From positions 5,287,501 through 5,351,500 of the forward strand of contig NZ_CP011390.1 of assembly GCF_001644645.1 (NCBI RefSeq): 64,000 bases of DNA, written 5' to 3'. Shown piece by piece: positions 10,128 through 17,407 of the stretch (positions are counted from its first letter, which is position 1; the number at the start of each line of letters is the position of its first letter). The translations under genes and the position numbers were made by a program. Source of the DNA: Flavisolibacter tropicus (GTDB taxonomy: Bacteria > Bacteroidota > Bacteroidia > Chitinophagales > Chitinophagaceae). The notes beneath the pieces are model-generated. The model did no database searches. It saw nothing but the letters and a program-made list of their open reading frames with translations, and had not been told where the DNA came from.

Positions 10128-10192
10128 GATGAATGATGAGTAATCAGTAATGAGTGACTGATTTGTTCATCACTCATTATTCATTGCTCATT
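10128..10192. repeat. Intergenic imperfect palindrome of ATGA/TCAT words
   Basis: The left arm (10128-10157) is made of GATGAATGATGAGTAATCAG and AATGAGTGA words. The right arm (10166-10190) reads TTCATCACTCATTATTCATT, its approximate reverse complement. It fills the gap between the ATPase and the first gene of the leftward operon, where it could form a transcript hairpin. Confidence 0.65.
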
Positions 10193-10193
10193 T

Positions 10194-10496
10194 TTACGCA
10201 GCCTTGTTCATGCTATTCTCCAACTGGTTGGCGAAGTAGCGGATGGCGGCTTCTTCTAGATCTTCCAGTACGCCGGTCACTTCCAGTACTGGTTTTATAT
10301 CTGTACCGTTCCATCTGATAAACTCAATGTCTACGGTATAGCGGTCAAAAACATCAATAGGGCTGGCAGAAGGATTGAAATAACCGATGCCTTCGATCAC
10401 TAAATCACCCACATGTTCTGTTACGATCTTCAGGTCCTTCACCACTTTATGCTTAAGTGGATAGTGAAAAATGAATTCCTTTTTGAGCTTATGCAT
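10194..10496 (-). CDS. Small unknown protein, first gene of the phage-like operon
   Basis: 100 residues counted from ATG at 10496 (MHKLKKEF); a GTG two codons upstream (10502) is an alternative. It is mixed alpha/beta in appearance with an acidic C-terminal helix (LEDLEEAAIRYFANQLENS). No known family is recognised. It is the promoter-proximal gene facing the S24 repressor across a 109-bp region full of TGTGAA/TTCACA elements, so it is expected to be directly repressed. Confidence 0.7.
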   Translation of the reverse strand: MHKLKKEFIFHYPLKHKVVKDLKIVTEHVGDLVIEGIGYFNPSASPIDVFDRYTVDIEFIRWNGTDIKPVLEVTGVLEDLEEAAIRYFANQLENSMNKAA

Positions 10497-10507
10497 AACC
10501 ACTTGGA

Positions 10508-10592
10508 TTTGTGAATAAATACACTAAATTTGTGAATAATAAAGTTACATAATTTCACATTATCCACATAATATTCACATTTAAATTCACAA
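10508..10592. promoter_or_regulatory. Divergent operator array for the S24-type repressor
   Basis: The gap between the leftward operon (start 10496) and the repressor gene (start 10606) contains TGTGAA at 10510 and 10531, exactly 21 bp apart within TTTGTGAATAA contexts. On the other side are TTCACA at 10554, TCCACA at 10563, TTCACA at 10574 and TTCACA at 10586, with 9- to 12-bp spacing. Pairs in opposite orientation make dyads typical for a dimeric repressor. The 21-bp spacing equals two helical turns. Another ATTCACA lies in the repressor coding region near 10793. The two orientations may serve the two divergent promoters. Confidence 0.7.
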
Positions 10593-10605
10593 TTGGTTAA
10601 CACAT

Positions 10606-11343
10606 ATGAAAACTGAGTATAACATAAAGAATATCAGGCAGTTGTATAACCTTACCCAAGAGGAATTTGCTACTGCATTGGGCATAACACGTGAATTGGT
10701 CAATAAAATGGAGAAAGGCAAGTGTGGCGTGAGTAAGGCCACGAAATTGCTCATTAATAACTTCATAGAGGAGCGAAAAAGTGAAGATTATTCACATTCA
10801 ATTGTTAGCGATGTGCAAATTTTTGGTACGGCGCATTCTAAAACGCGTAACCTGCCTTACTACTTAGAGCGCAGAGAGCAGAAGAAAGAGGTGCGCCAGT
10901 TGGAAGTGCCCCTGGTTGGTATTAAGGCGCAGGCGGGCTACGTAAAGGCTTATGAGCAAACGGATTATTTAGATACCTTAGAAAAATACTCTTTGCCTCC
11001 TGGAGTGAACCCTACAGGAGCTGTTTGGAGCTATTTTGAAGTAGACGGGGAAAGCATGGAGCCTACCTTGTTTGCTGGCGATCTTATCCTGGCTACGATG
11101 TTGCCGCATGAAGACTGGCCCGATATCCGCAATTTTAGCGTATATATCATATTAACCGGGGAACAGCTGTTGGTGAAACGCGTTTACCAGCTTAATGATA
11201 AAGAATGGGTACTGATCTCGGACAACGAAGACGTAGCTCCACAAATGCGTATCCTTGTAGACGATATCAAGCAGGTTTGGACATTCCGCCGCCACATACG
11301 CTCTCGCGTACCGCAGCCAAGGGAATTTAAGATTACGGCATAA
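10606..11343 (+). CDS. LexA/CI-like repressor: XRE helix-turn-helix plus S24 self-cleaving peptidase
   Basis: 245 residues. The N-terminal XRE-type HTH spans about 5-56 (LTQEEFATALGITRELVNKM). The C-terminal S24 peptidase domain starts near 100. The likely self-cleavage dyad is Ala110-Gly111 (KAQAGYVKAY), the nucleophile Ser150 (GESMEPT) and the general base Lys191 (LLVKRVY); their order and spacing agree with LexA/CI. It should dimerise, bind the dyads upstream of its own gene and the divergent operon, and lose activity on RecA-stimulated autocleavage after DNA damage. It resembles phage CI-type repressors more than the host LexA because its target is the neighbouring phage-like operon. Start ATG 10606 is the only sensible one. 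Confidence 0.92.
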   Translation: MKTEYNIKNIRQLYNLTQEEFATALGITRELVNKMEKGKCGVSKATKLLINNFIEERKSEDYSHSIVSDVQIFGTAHSKTRNLPYYLERREQKKEVRQLEVPLVGIKAQAGYVKAYEQTDYLDTLEKYSLPPGVNPTGAVWSYFEVDGESMEPTLFAGDLILATMLPHEDWPDIRNFSVYIILTGEQLLVKRVYQLNDKEWVLISDNEDVAPQMRILVDDIKQVWTFRRHIRSRVPQPREFKITA

Positions 11344-11389
11344 GGGATGGTCAAAACCAGGATTTGGGGAGATTAATGGATTAGGAGGA

Positions 11390-11475
11390 AGGAATAATGA
11401 ACAAGGAACAAGGAATGATGAAGGAAGAAGGGAGGGAATGTTCAATGCTCAATTCTCAACGATCAATGTTCAATA
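11390..11475. repeat. Word-reiterated repeat with AACAAGG and AATGTTCAAT units
   Basis: AACAAGG occurs twice in tandem (11400-11413) and AATGTTCAAT twice (11437-11446 and 11465-11474), with TCAAT/CTCAA variants between. It looks like one of the low-complexity intergenic repeat types seen throughout the window. Confidence 0.5.
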
Positions 11476-11493
11476 AAGAGAGAATAAATTGAT

Positions 11494-11531
11494 AAATGAA
11501 AAGCACTTCAATTAGGGAGTGCTTTTCATTT
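11494..11531. terminator. Hairpin terminator after the repressor gene
   Basis: Perfect 14-bp stem: AAATGAAAAGCACT (11494-11507) pairs with AGTGCTTTTCATTT (11518-11531) around a 10-nt loop. The A/T-rich ends allow function in both directions, but only the repressor gene reads into it. Confidence 0.65.
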
Positions 11532-11570
11532 ATAGTCAGCCCTTCATTTCTTGGTGTCTTTTAATCTTAT

Positions 11571-11645
11571 CGCCTTTGCGTGAAACCTGATCTCCTTTTC
11601 TCTGTGCGAAACCCTTCCCTGCGCCCCCGGCGCCTCTGTGTGACA
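11571..11645. repeat. Repeat of CTTTGCG...GAAACC / CTCTGTG words
   Basis: CGCCTTTGCGTGAAACC (11571-11587), CTCTGTGCGAAACCC (11601-11615) and CGCCTCTGTGTGACA (11631-11645) are variants of one word set. A related stretch (CTCTGCGCCTCCGCGAAACC) lies at 53615-53634. Similar text-like intergenic repeats are familiar from several bacterial phyla. Confidence 0.6.
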
Positions 11646-11716
11646 CTAATTTTCAAATAACAAATTAACAATTCCCTAAAGCTGCTTAATTTTAGCGCCA
11701 CTATTGATACTTGCCT

Positions 11717-12715
11717 ATGCCATCTAATGCAAACAGACAGTTCCTGGATTTTGAGAAGCCTATTAAGGATTTGATCGATGAGATTGAACGTCTGAAACAC
11801 GCCGCTGAGCAAAAGAAAATTGATTATTCTGAGCAAATTGCCAAACTGGAAGAGCAAATATTGGAGCGTCGTCAACAGATAACGCAAAACCTGACCAGCT
11901 GGCAAAGGGTGCAATTAAGCCGTCATCCGGATCGCCCCTATACCTTGAAGTATATTGAGAAAATGACTGAAAACTTTGTGGAGCTGTATGGCGACCGCAA
12001 TGTGAAGGACGATAAAGCCATGGTGGGTGGATTTGCCCAGCTAAATGGAGAAACCGTAATGTTCATTGGTCAGCAGAAAGGGATCAATACCAAGACGCGT
12101 CAGCTGCGAAACTTTGGTATGGCCAATCCTGAGGGGTACCGCAAAGCGCTACGCCTGATGCGCCTGGCCGAAAAGTTCAACAAACCCATTGTTGCCTTAA
12201 TTGATACACCGGGTGCCTATCCGGGCCTGGAAGCAGAAGAGCGTGGACAAGGGGAAGCTATTGCCCGCAATATTTATGAAATGATACGCCTGAAGGTGCC
12301 GGTAATTGTCGTAATTATTGGAGAAGGCGCCTCTGGTGGTGCACTGGGTATAGGCGTGGGCGACCGCGTATATATGATGGAGAACACCTGGTATACGGTA
12401 ATTTCTCCTGAAAGCTGTTCTTCAATCTTATGGAGAAGCTGGGATAAAAAAGAAGTAGCTGCCGAGCAGCTGCGTCTGACAGCCGATCACATGAAAGGCT
12501 TTGGACTGGTAGATGATATTATTCCTGAACCAGCTGGTGGTGCGCACTGGAACTACGATGTGGCTGCCCAGATTTTGAAGAACCATTTAATTAATGTTTT
12601 AAAAGAGCTGAAAGCCATTCCTACTGAAGAGCGCATTAATCAGCGTATTGATAAATTCGGCCGTATGGGCTTCTGGGAAGAGGCGGCTTTGGAAATTCCT
12701 GGAGAAGAAGCATAG
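11717..12715 (+). CDS. accA: Acetyl-CoA carboxylase carboxyltransferase subunit alpha
   Basis: 332 residues from ATG 11717 (an in-frame TTG two codons upstream is less likely). AccA pairs with AccD to transfer the carboxyl group from carboxybiotin to acetyl-CoA, giving malonyl-CoA for fatty-acid synthesis. It shows the typical N-terminal helical region ([17 protein letters not shown]), the central [20 protein letters not shown] block and the oxyanion-type [15 protein letters not shown]. Length fits the family. accB and accC are about 24 kb away in this window; accD is not in the window. It is followed by dapA after a 106-bp gap holding a repeat. Confidence 0.97.
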   Translation: MPSNANRQFLDFEKPIKDLIDEIERLKHAAEQKKIDYSEQIAKLEEQILERRQQITQNLTSWQRVQLSRHPDRPYTLKYIEKMTENFVELYGDRNVKDDKAMVGGFAQLNGETVMFIGQQKGINTKTRQLRNFGMANPEGYRKALRLMRLAEKFNKPIVALIDTPGAYPGLEAEERGQGEAIARNIYEMIRLKVPVIVVIIGEGASGGALGIGVGDRVYMMENTWYTVISPESCSSILWRSWDKKEVAAEQLRLTADHMKGFGLVDDIIPEPAGGAHWNYDVAAQILKNHLINVLKELKAIPTEERINQRIDKFGRMGFWEEAALEIPGEEA

Positions 12716-12733
12716 TTATCGGGATCCGGGAAA

Positions 12734-12787
12734 CGGCAATCGTGAATTTAGAAATTCATTTTCGATTGCCGATTCACAATTCACGAT
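12734..12787. repeat. Interleaved palindromes CGGCAATCG / AATTCACGAT
   Basis: Two nested inverted repeats: CGGCAATCG (12734-12742) with CGATTGCCG (12763-12771), and ATCGTGAATT (12739-12748) with AATTCACGAT (12778-12787). The arms overlap, so two alternative foldings are possible between accA and dapA. Confidence 0.7.
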
Positions 12788-12821
12788 GCATTATTGACAC
12801 TAAGAAACTTTATAAATACTC

Positions 12822-13724
12822 ATGGTTAGAGATATTTTAAGAGGAACGGGTGTGGCATTGGTAACACCGTTTCAAGCAGATGGCTCTGTTGATTTTGATA
12901 GCCTGCAAAAGCTAATCAATTTCGTTATAGAAGGTGGGGTGCAGTATGTGGTAACCTTGGGTACTACAGGTGAGACTCCTACCTTGTCAAAAGAAGAAAA
13001 GCAAGAGGTTGTTCAGGCTACTTTTTCAACTGTTGCTGATCGTGTGCCTGTAGTGATTGGTATTGGTGGTAACAATACTAACGAGGTGGTAAAAGAATTG
13101 GAAGCATTTCCAATTGAAAAAGCGGCGGCTATCCTATCTGCCAGCCCCTATTATAACAAACCTTCCCAAGAAGGAATTTATCAGCATTACCGAGCAATGG
13201 CCCAGGCAACCAACCGGCCTATTCTTTTATACAATGTTCCTGGTCGTACAGGCAGTAATATAGCACCTGCAACCGTGGTGCGCCTGGCTAATGATTTTGA
13301 GAACATTGACGGTATTAAAGAAGCTAGTGGCAATATGGGGCAGTGTATGCAGCTATTGCGTGATACGCCACAGGACTTTATGGTAGTGAGCGGTGATGAT
13401 AATTTAACCCTGGCCCAGATAGCCTGTGGTATGGATGGTGTGATCAGTGTGGCTGCTAACTGCTTCCCTAAAGACTTTACTGGTATGGTAAATGCCGCTT
13501 TAGAAAATGATTACGTTACAGCGCGTTCTCTGAATAATAAATTGTTGTCAGGTTATGACCTGCTGTTTGCTGAAAACAATCCGGCTGGTGTGAAAGCATT
13601 TTTAACCGAACTAGGTATCATTGAAAACAACCTGCGTTTGCCTTTGGTTCCACTAAGCGATCGCATTTATGAGCAAGTGAAAGAGTACCTGGAATCACTT
13701 CGCCAAAAAGGAATTCATGCATAA
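12822..13724 (+). CDS. dapA: 4-hydroxy-tetrahydrodipicolinate synthase
   Basis: 300 residues. It condenses pyruvate with aspartate semialdehyde in the diaminopimelate/lysine pathway. Visible hallmarks: GTTGE (residues 47-51), catalytic Tyr137 in LLYNVPGRTG, Arg142, and Schiff-base Lys166 in DGIKEASG. The length is standard. Its last codons overlap the start of the following esterase gene by 8 bp, implying translational coupling, although no metabolic link between the two is known to me. Confidence 0.97.
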   Translation: MVRDILRGTGVALVTPFQADGSVDFDSLQKLINFVIEGGVQYVVTLGTTGETPTLSKEEKQEVVQATFSTVADRVPVVIGIGGNNTNEVVKELEAFPIEKAAAILSASPYYNKPSQEGIYQHYRAMAQATNRPILLYNVPGRTGSNIAPATVVRLANDFENIDGIKEASGNMGQCMQLLRDTPQDFMVVSGDDNLTLAQIACGMDGVISVAANCFPKDFTGMVNAALENDYVTARSLNNKLLSGYDLLFAENNPAGVKAFLTELGIIENNLRLPLVPLSDRIYEQVKEYLESLRQKGIHA

Positions 13725-14859
13725 ATGGTTATTGCTAGCTGGCTTAGGCTTAGCTGGCACATTGCAAGCACAGTTTCGCATTACTCTACTTATTAAAGAA
13801 TTACCTTCTTATCATCAATTAAATGAGCCTGTATTTATTGCAGGCTCATTTAATAACTGGAAGCCGGATGAGAAAACGGCCCAACTAGAAAAAGACGCTA
13901 GCGGTGTCTATCGTATTTCGTTTGTGGCGCCTCCTGGGAAACAAGAATTTAAGTTTACCCGTGGCAGTTGGGAGCGTGTGGAATCGGGCCAGAATGGATC
14001 TTCCGTTGCTAACAGGGTGCTAACGGTTTCATCGGATACTACCATTGAGGTATCTATTTTGCATTGGGCTGATCATTTTCCTAAAAAGCCTAAAGTGAGT
14101 ACTGCCAGTAAGAATGTGCATTTAGTTGATACTTCGTTTTACATACCGCAGCTGTTGCGTTACCGCCGCGTAATGATCTATTTACCGGAAAGTTATAACC
14201 GTAGTAATAAGACCTACCCGGTATTGTATATGCATGATGGGCAGAATGTGTTTGATGAAATTACGGCATTTGCAGGTGAATGGGGGGTAGATGAGGCCTT
14301 AGATACCATGAATGCCCAATATGGTGAAACCATTGTGGTAACTATTGATAATAGCAGTGAAAAGCGGATAAACGAGTATTGTCCTTATGATATGCAGCAG
14401 TTTGGAAAGGGGGAGGGGAATCAATACGTTGATTTTTTAGTTCATACACTAATGCCTTATATCAACCGGCATTATAAAACCAAACGTTCCGCTAAGTATA
14501 CATCTATAGCAGGAAGCTCAATGGGTGGCTTGATTTCCTTTTATGCTCTATTAAAATACCCAAATAAGTTTGGCGCCGCTGGTGTGTTCTCACCAGCCTT
14601 TTGGGTGGCACCTGCTCTGAAGGAGGATATTGAAAAGAAAGCCAAGAAAGTAAAGGGGCGAATGTATTTCTTTGCCGGCAAACAGGAAAGTGAACATATG
14701 GTTACGGACATGTTGGGTGTATTTGAGCAAATGACACGCTTGTCTAAAGCGGATATTACCACCGTTATTCGTGCAGAGGGAAAACATGATGAAGCAACCT
14801 GGCGTCATGAGTTTCCTATATTCTACCATTGGCTTAGCCATTACAAATCCGGAAAGTAA
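13717..14859 (+). CDS. Exported esterase with N-terminal carbohydrate-binding-like domain
   Basis: 380 residues. A signal peptide (MHKWLLLAGLGLAGTLQAQ) is followed by an immunoglobulin-like, CBM48-type domain (about 30-115, with VFIAGSFNNWKPD) and a C-terminal alpha/beta-hydrolase of the enterochelin-esterase/esterase D superfamily (about 130-375). The hydrolase has YLPESYN, PVLYMHDGQNVFDE, nucleophile motif GSSMGG and a C-terminal EGKHDEATW supplying the likely catalytic His. The substrate is unknown; such enzymes cleave acyl or feruloyl esters or catecholate siderophores. It overlaps dapA by 8 bp and, at its 3' end, the convergent 76-residue frame by 19 bp. Confidence 0.9.
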   Translation: MHKWLLLAGLGLAGTLQAQFRITLLIKELPSYHQLNEPVFIAGSFNNWKPDEKTAQLEKDASGVYRISFVAPPGKQEFKFTRGSWERVESGQNGSSVANRVLTVSSDTTIEVSILHWADHFPKKPKVSTASKNVHLVDTSFYIPQLLRYRRVMIYLPESYNRSNKTYPVLYMHDGQNVFDEITAFAGEWGVDEALDTMNAQYGETIVVTIDNSSEKRINEYCPYDMQQFGKGEGNQYVDFLVHTLMPYINRHYKTKRSAKYTSIAGSSMGGLISFYALLKYPNKFGAAGVFSPAFWVAPALKEDIEKKAKKVKGRMYFFAGKQESEHMVTDMLGVFEQMTRLSKADITTVIRAEGKHDEATWRHEFPIFYHWLSHYKSGK

Positions 14860-15071
14860 ATCTCAAAGGCTGTTTCATTATTTGGCGCGCTGAAGGCCTC
14901 AATAAAGCCATTATGATTTTGCACTATCTTTTTGCAAATGGTTAAGCCCTTGTCTGTTCCTTCATAGGCATCTTTTGTATGTAAGCGTAGGAATACTGTG
15001 AATATTTTTTGCGCAAAGGTTAGCTCAGAAAAAATACAACAATTTTGTTGGCTCAGCAGTTTAGACTTCAT
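14841..15071 (-). pseudogene. Histidine-kinase ATPase-domain remnant, coupled to rnz
   Basis: 76 residues. From about residue 23 onward it reads like the last part of a HATPase_c domain: KIFTVFLRLHTKDAYEGT, then DKGLTICKKIVQNHNGFIEAF and FEIYFPDL. In intact kinases the G2 box would be GTGIGL; here it is GTDKGL, and the H-box, N-box and G1 box are absent, so it cannot be a working kinase. Its ATG overlaps the rnz stop by 11 bp (ATGAAGTCTAA arrangement), and its end overlaps the convergent esterase by 19 bp. It is either a decaying remnant or a small protein kept for another purpose. Confidence 0.7.
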
Positions 15072-15963
15072 AGGTAACGCCTTCTATAGCCAGTTCGGTA
15101 TTGGGAAAAACCTGGCGGGCTTCGTCTTGAAAGACATCCAGAGAATTGTATTTGGAACTAAAATGGCCAATAAGTAAGCGTTTTACCATGGCTTTACGGG
15201 CAAGGGCTGCGGCCTGCTTAGTAGTGGTGTGGTAACGTGAATAGGCCTTGTCCTGCATATTGTCCAAGTAGGTAGCCTCATGGTAAATGGTATCAAAGTC
15301 GTAGATGTGCTCTATCAGGCCTTCGTCGTAACGTGTATCGGCGCAGAAAGCATACCTTTTTCCTTTCCCTGGAGCTGCTGTAACCGTATCGTTTTTAATG
15401 ACCTTTCCTTTGGGAGTAATATAATCCAACCCATTTTGCAAACTGCTGTAAAAGCTAATGGGGATTTGTAGTTTGCGTATTTGCTCTATTAACAACTTGC
15501 GTTTTCCCTCTTTTTCTTCAAAGCTGAATCCAAAACATGGAATACGGTGCTGGGTACGAAAGCATTTTATGCGGATGCGCTCGTTATCGACCAGGGTAGC
15601 ATTTTCGGTAAGTGTATGAAAGAAGATGGGGTAAGAAAGAATAGTATCTGCTACCTTCAGCTGCATTTCAATAATCTGCTGTAAAGGCTCTGGTCCATAC
15701 ACGTGTATCTCTTGTTTGTGTGATAAAAGGCTGAAGGTATTGATCAGGCCTACTAAGCCAAAGTAGTGGTCTCCGTGGAGGTGAGAGATGAAAATATGCG
15801 AGATCTTACCTCTTCGAATCTTGTATTTGATCATTTGTATTTGTGTGCCTTCGCCACAATCCACTAAATAATTGGTGCCATCGTGAGAAACTACCTGGCT
15901 GGTAGGGTGTCTATTAAAGGCTGGGACTGCTGAGTTATTTCCTAAAATCGTCACAGATAACAT
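15061..15963 (-). CDS. rnz: Ribonuclease Z
   Basis: 300 residues. It is the tRNA 3'-processing endonuclease of the metallo-beta-lactamase fold. Zinc ligands are visible in HLHGDH (61-66), and later in FCADTRYDE and LIGHFSSKY. The short insertion and length agree with bacterial RNase Z rather than long forms. It lies 27 bp downstream of the kinase-like gene at 15991 and is probably in an operon with it and the STAS gene. Confidence 0.95.
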   Translation of the reverse strand: MLSVTILGNNSAVPAFNRHPTSQVVSHDGTNYLVDCGEGTQIQMIKYKIRRGKISHIFISHLHGDHYFGLVGLINTFSLLSHKQEIHVYGPEPLQQIIEMQLKVADTILSYPIFFHTLTENATLVDNERIRIKCFRTQHRIPCFGFSFEEKEGKRKLLIEQIRKLQIPISFYSSLQNGLDYITPKGKVIKNDTVTAAPGKGKRYAFCADTRYDEGLIEHIYDFDTIYHEATYLDNMQDKAYSRYHTTTKQAAALARKAMVKRLLIGHFSSKYNSLDVFQDEARQVFPNTELAIEGVTYEV

Positions 15964-15990
15964 GCGCTAAAATTACTAGTCTGAATCAAT

Positions 15991-16860
15991 TTATTGAAAA
16001 TCGCTGAGTGTGCTCTCTATTGAGGATAAATAACTTTTCCCAAACAAAAGCAAGTGAATTAAGAGTGGGTATAAATTACAAACTTTCCATTGTTCTTTAT
16101 AGTTGGTGGGAAGAGGAGTATGATAGTGGTAGGCCTCATAAAAGGCTTTGTCAAAACCACCAAAAAGGGTTGTCATGGCCAGGTCTATGGAAGGATGGCC
16201 GTAATAAGTAGCTGGATCAATCAATACGGGCTGTTTATCTACAGCGCACAAATAATTGCCACTCCAGAGATCGCCATGTAAAAGAGCTGGTGATTGTTCA
16301 TTGAAAATGCCTGGAATATAGGTATAGAGTTTTTGAAAACTTAAAAGATGATGTGTCGTTAGTAGTTGCTGGGAATGACACTGCTGAACGAGCGGTTCCA
16401 AGCGGTTTTGAATGAAAAAGGTTGGCCAATCTGTGGCTGATTTGTTTTTCTGTGGTAAGGAGCCCATAAAGTTATCTGTCTCTAGCCCTAAAAGTGATTG
16501 CGTATGGGAATGCAAGGCTGCCAATCCTTCACCAAAGCTTTTCCAAAACGTATGATTTGGTGTTGAGCGTTCTATCCACTCTAATAAAAGAATTTGAAAA
16601 GAATGGGTTTCGAGTAAGCCAATCACCTTTGGTGTTCTCAGTGGTCCAGCATGGTTTAGCAATTGCAGGCCGGCTGCCTCTGTTTTGAATAAGTGTGGAA
16701 AATTGGTAGCAGAATTAACCTTGCAGAAAAGAGTGCGATTATTAGCTGATAATTTAAACGTCTTGTTAATGCTGCCACCACTTGTTTCCTCTAAGTATAT
16801 TTTGTTAACACTAAGTGTTTGACAAAGTTGTTGGTAGATAACCGGATCAATGGATATCAT
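15991..16860 (-). CDS. Fructosamine-3-kinase family protein
   Basis: 289 residues with the aminoglycoside-phosphotransferase-like fold. Features: a Gly-rich SGGSINKTFKL segment (27-37), LFCKVN with the ATP-contacting Lys, catalytic loop LLHGDLWSGN, and metal-binding DPATYYGHPSIDLAM. Relatives phosphorylate ketosamines on glycated proteins or metabolites, destabilising the adduct (deglycation); the substrate here is untested. It is flanked by a STAS-domain gene upstream (66-bp gap) and rnz downstream (27-bp gap), all leftward. Confidence 0.9.
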   Translation of the reverse strand: MISIDPVIYQQLCQTLSVNKIYLEETSGGSINKTFKLSANNRTLFCKVNSATNFPHLFKTEAAGLQLLNHAGPLRTPKVIGLLETHSFQILLLEWIERSTPNHTFWKSFGEGLAALHSHTQSLLGLETDNFMGSLPQKNKSATDWPTFFIQNRLEPLVQQCHSQQLLTTHHLLSFQKLYTYIPGIFNEQSPALLHGDLWSGNYLCAVDKQPVLIDPATYYGHPSIDLAMTTLFGGFDKAFYEAYHYHTPLPTNYKEQWKVCNLYPLLIHLLLFGKSYLSSIESTLSDFQ

Positions 16861-16926
16861 CGATTCGAATCATGGTTTCTGTGTAATGCGACCATTACTT
16901 TTAAAATAAAAAGAATTTCAGTAAAC

Positions 16927-17310
16927 TTACTCTTCATCTTCATCGCCTAACAGTTCACGCTCTATCTCTTCCATTTGTACAATGTCCCAAGCTTCGCTCT
17001 CTGTAGGTGTTGTGTTCATCAGTTCTAACAGATTCTTTTGATCAAGAAACTGTTCCATATTGGCAGTAAGTTCACAAATGACAAATGAAGCTCCGGCATC
17101 ATAAAACTGTTGCTGAGTTTTTACTAAATGCTCTGCGCCAGCCTCATCCATAGTGTTAACACTGTTTAGTTTTAATACTACATTTTTTATATCTTGTTGT
17201 AAATAGGTGGCCAGTTGTTTGCAAAGGTCTTCTGTCATATTAGCAGAAAGATGCTCAGATTCGACGCTAATGACATGAAAACGTTCTTTGGTATCAGTTT
17301 TGACTTCCAT
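16927..17310 (-). CDS. STAS-domain protein (anti-anti-sigma-like) with altered phosphosite
   Basis: 127 residues. A single STAS domain spans about 8-105: KNVVLKLNSVNTMDEAGAEHL fits the central strand-helix of SpoIIAA-like proteins, followed by a GASFVICELTANM strand and an acidic tail (LLGDEDEE). In SpoIIAA-type proteins the phosphorylated Ser sits in a DSSG motif; here it is Asp55-Glu56-Ala57-Gly58, so classical phosphoregulation looks lost. It is divergent from clpC (98 bp apart) and probably heads the STAS-kinase-rnz operon. The binding partner is unknown. Confidence 0.85.
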   Translation of the reverse strand: MEVKTDTKERFHVISVESEHLSANMTEDLCKQLATYLQQDIKNVVLKLNSVNTMDEAGAEHLVKTQQQFYDAGASFVICELTANMEQFLDQKNLLELMNTTPTESEAWDIVQMEEIERELLGDEDEE

Positions 17311-17407
17311 AATAAGTGCGAAATATATTGCGAAAAGTATTAACAGTTTGTCGTTAAACCTCGCATAAAAATATTCGTTATTATTGTATTAAAGCATAAT
17401 TAATCAA

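Larger units (their letters stand above)
11344..11716. other. Gene-free region with terminator and two repeat blocks
   Basis: 373 bp between the repressor gene and accA. It holds a purine-rich word repeat (11390-11475), a 14-bp perfect hairpin (11494-11531) and a block of CGCCTTTGCGTGAAACC-like words (11571-11645). No open frame with coding character was seen. Confidence 0.7.

Noticed and set aside
7460..11343. Complete prophage
   Set aside because: No integrase, terminase, capsid, tail or lysis genes and no attachment-site repeats were found around the cassette.
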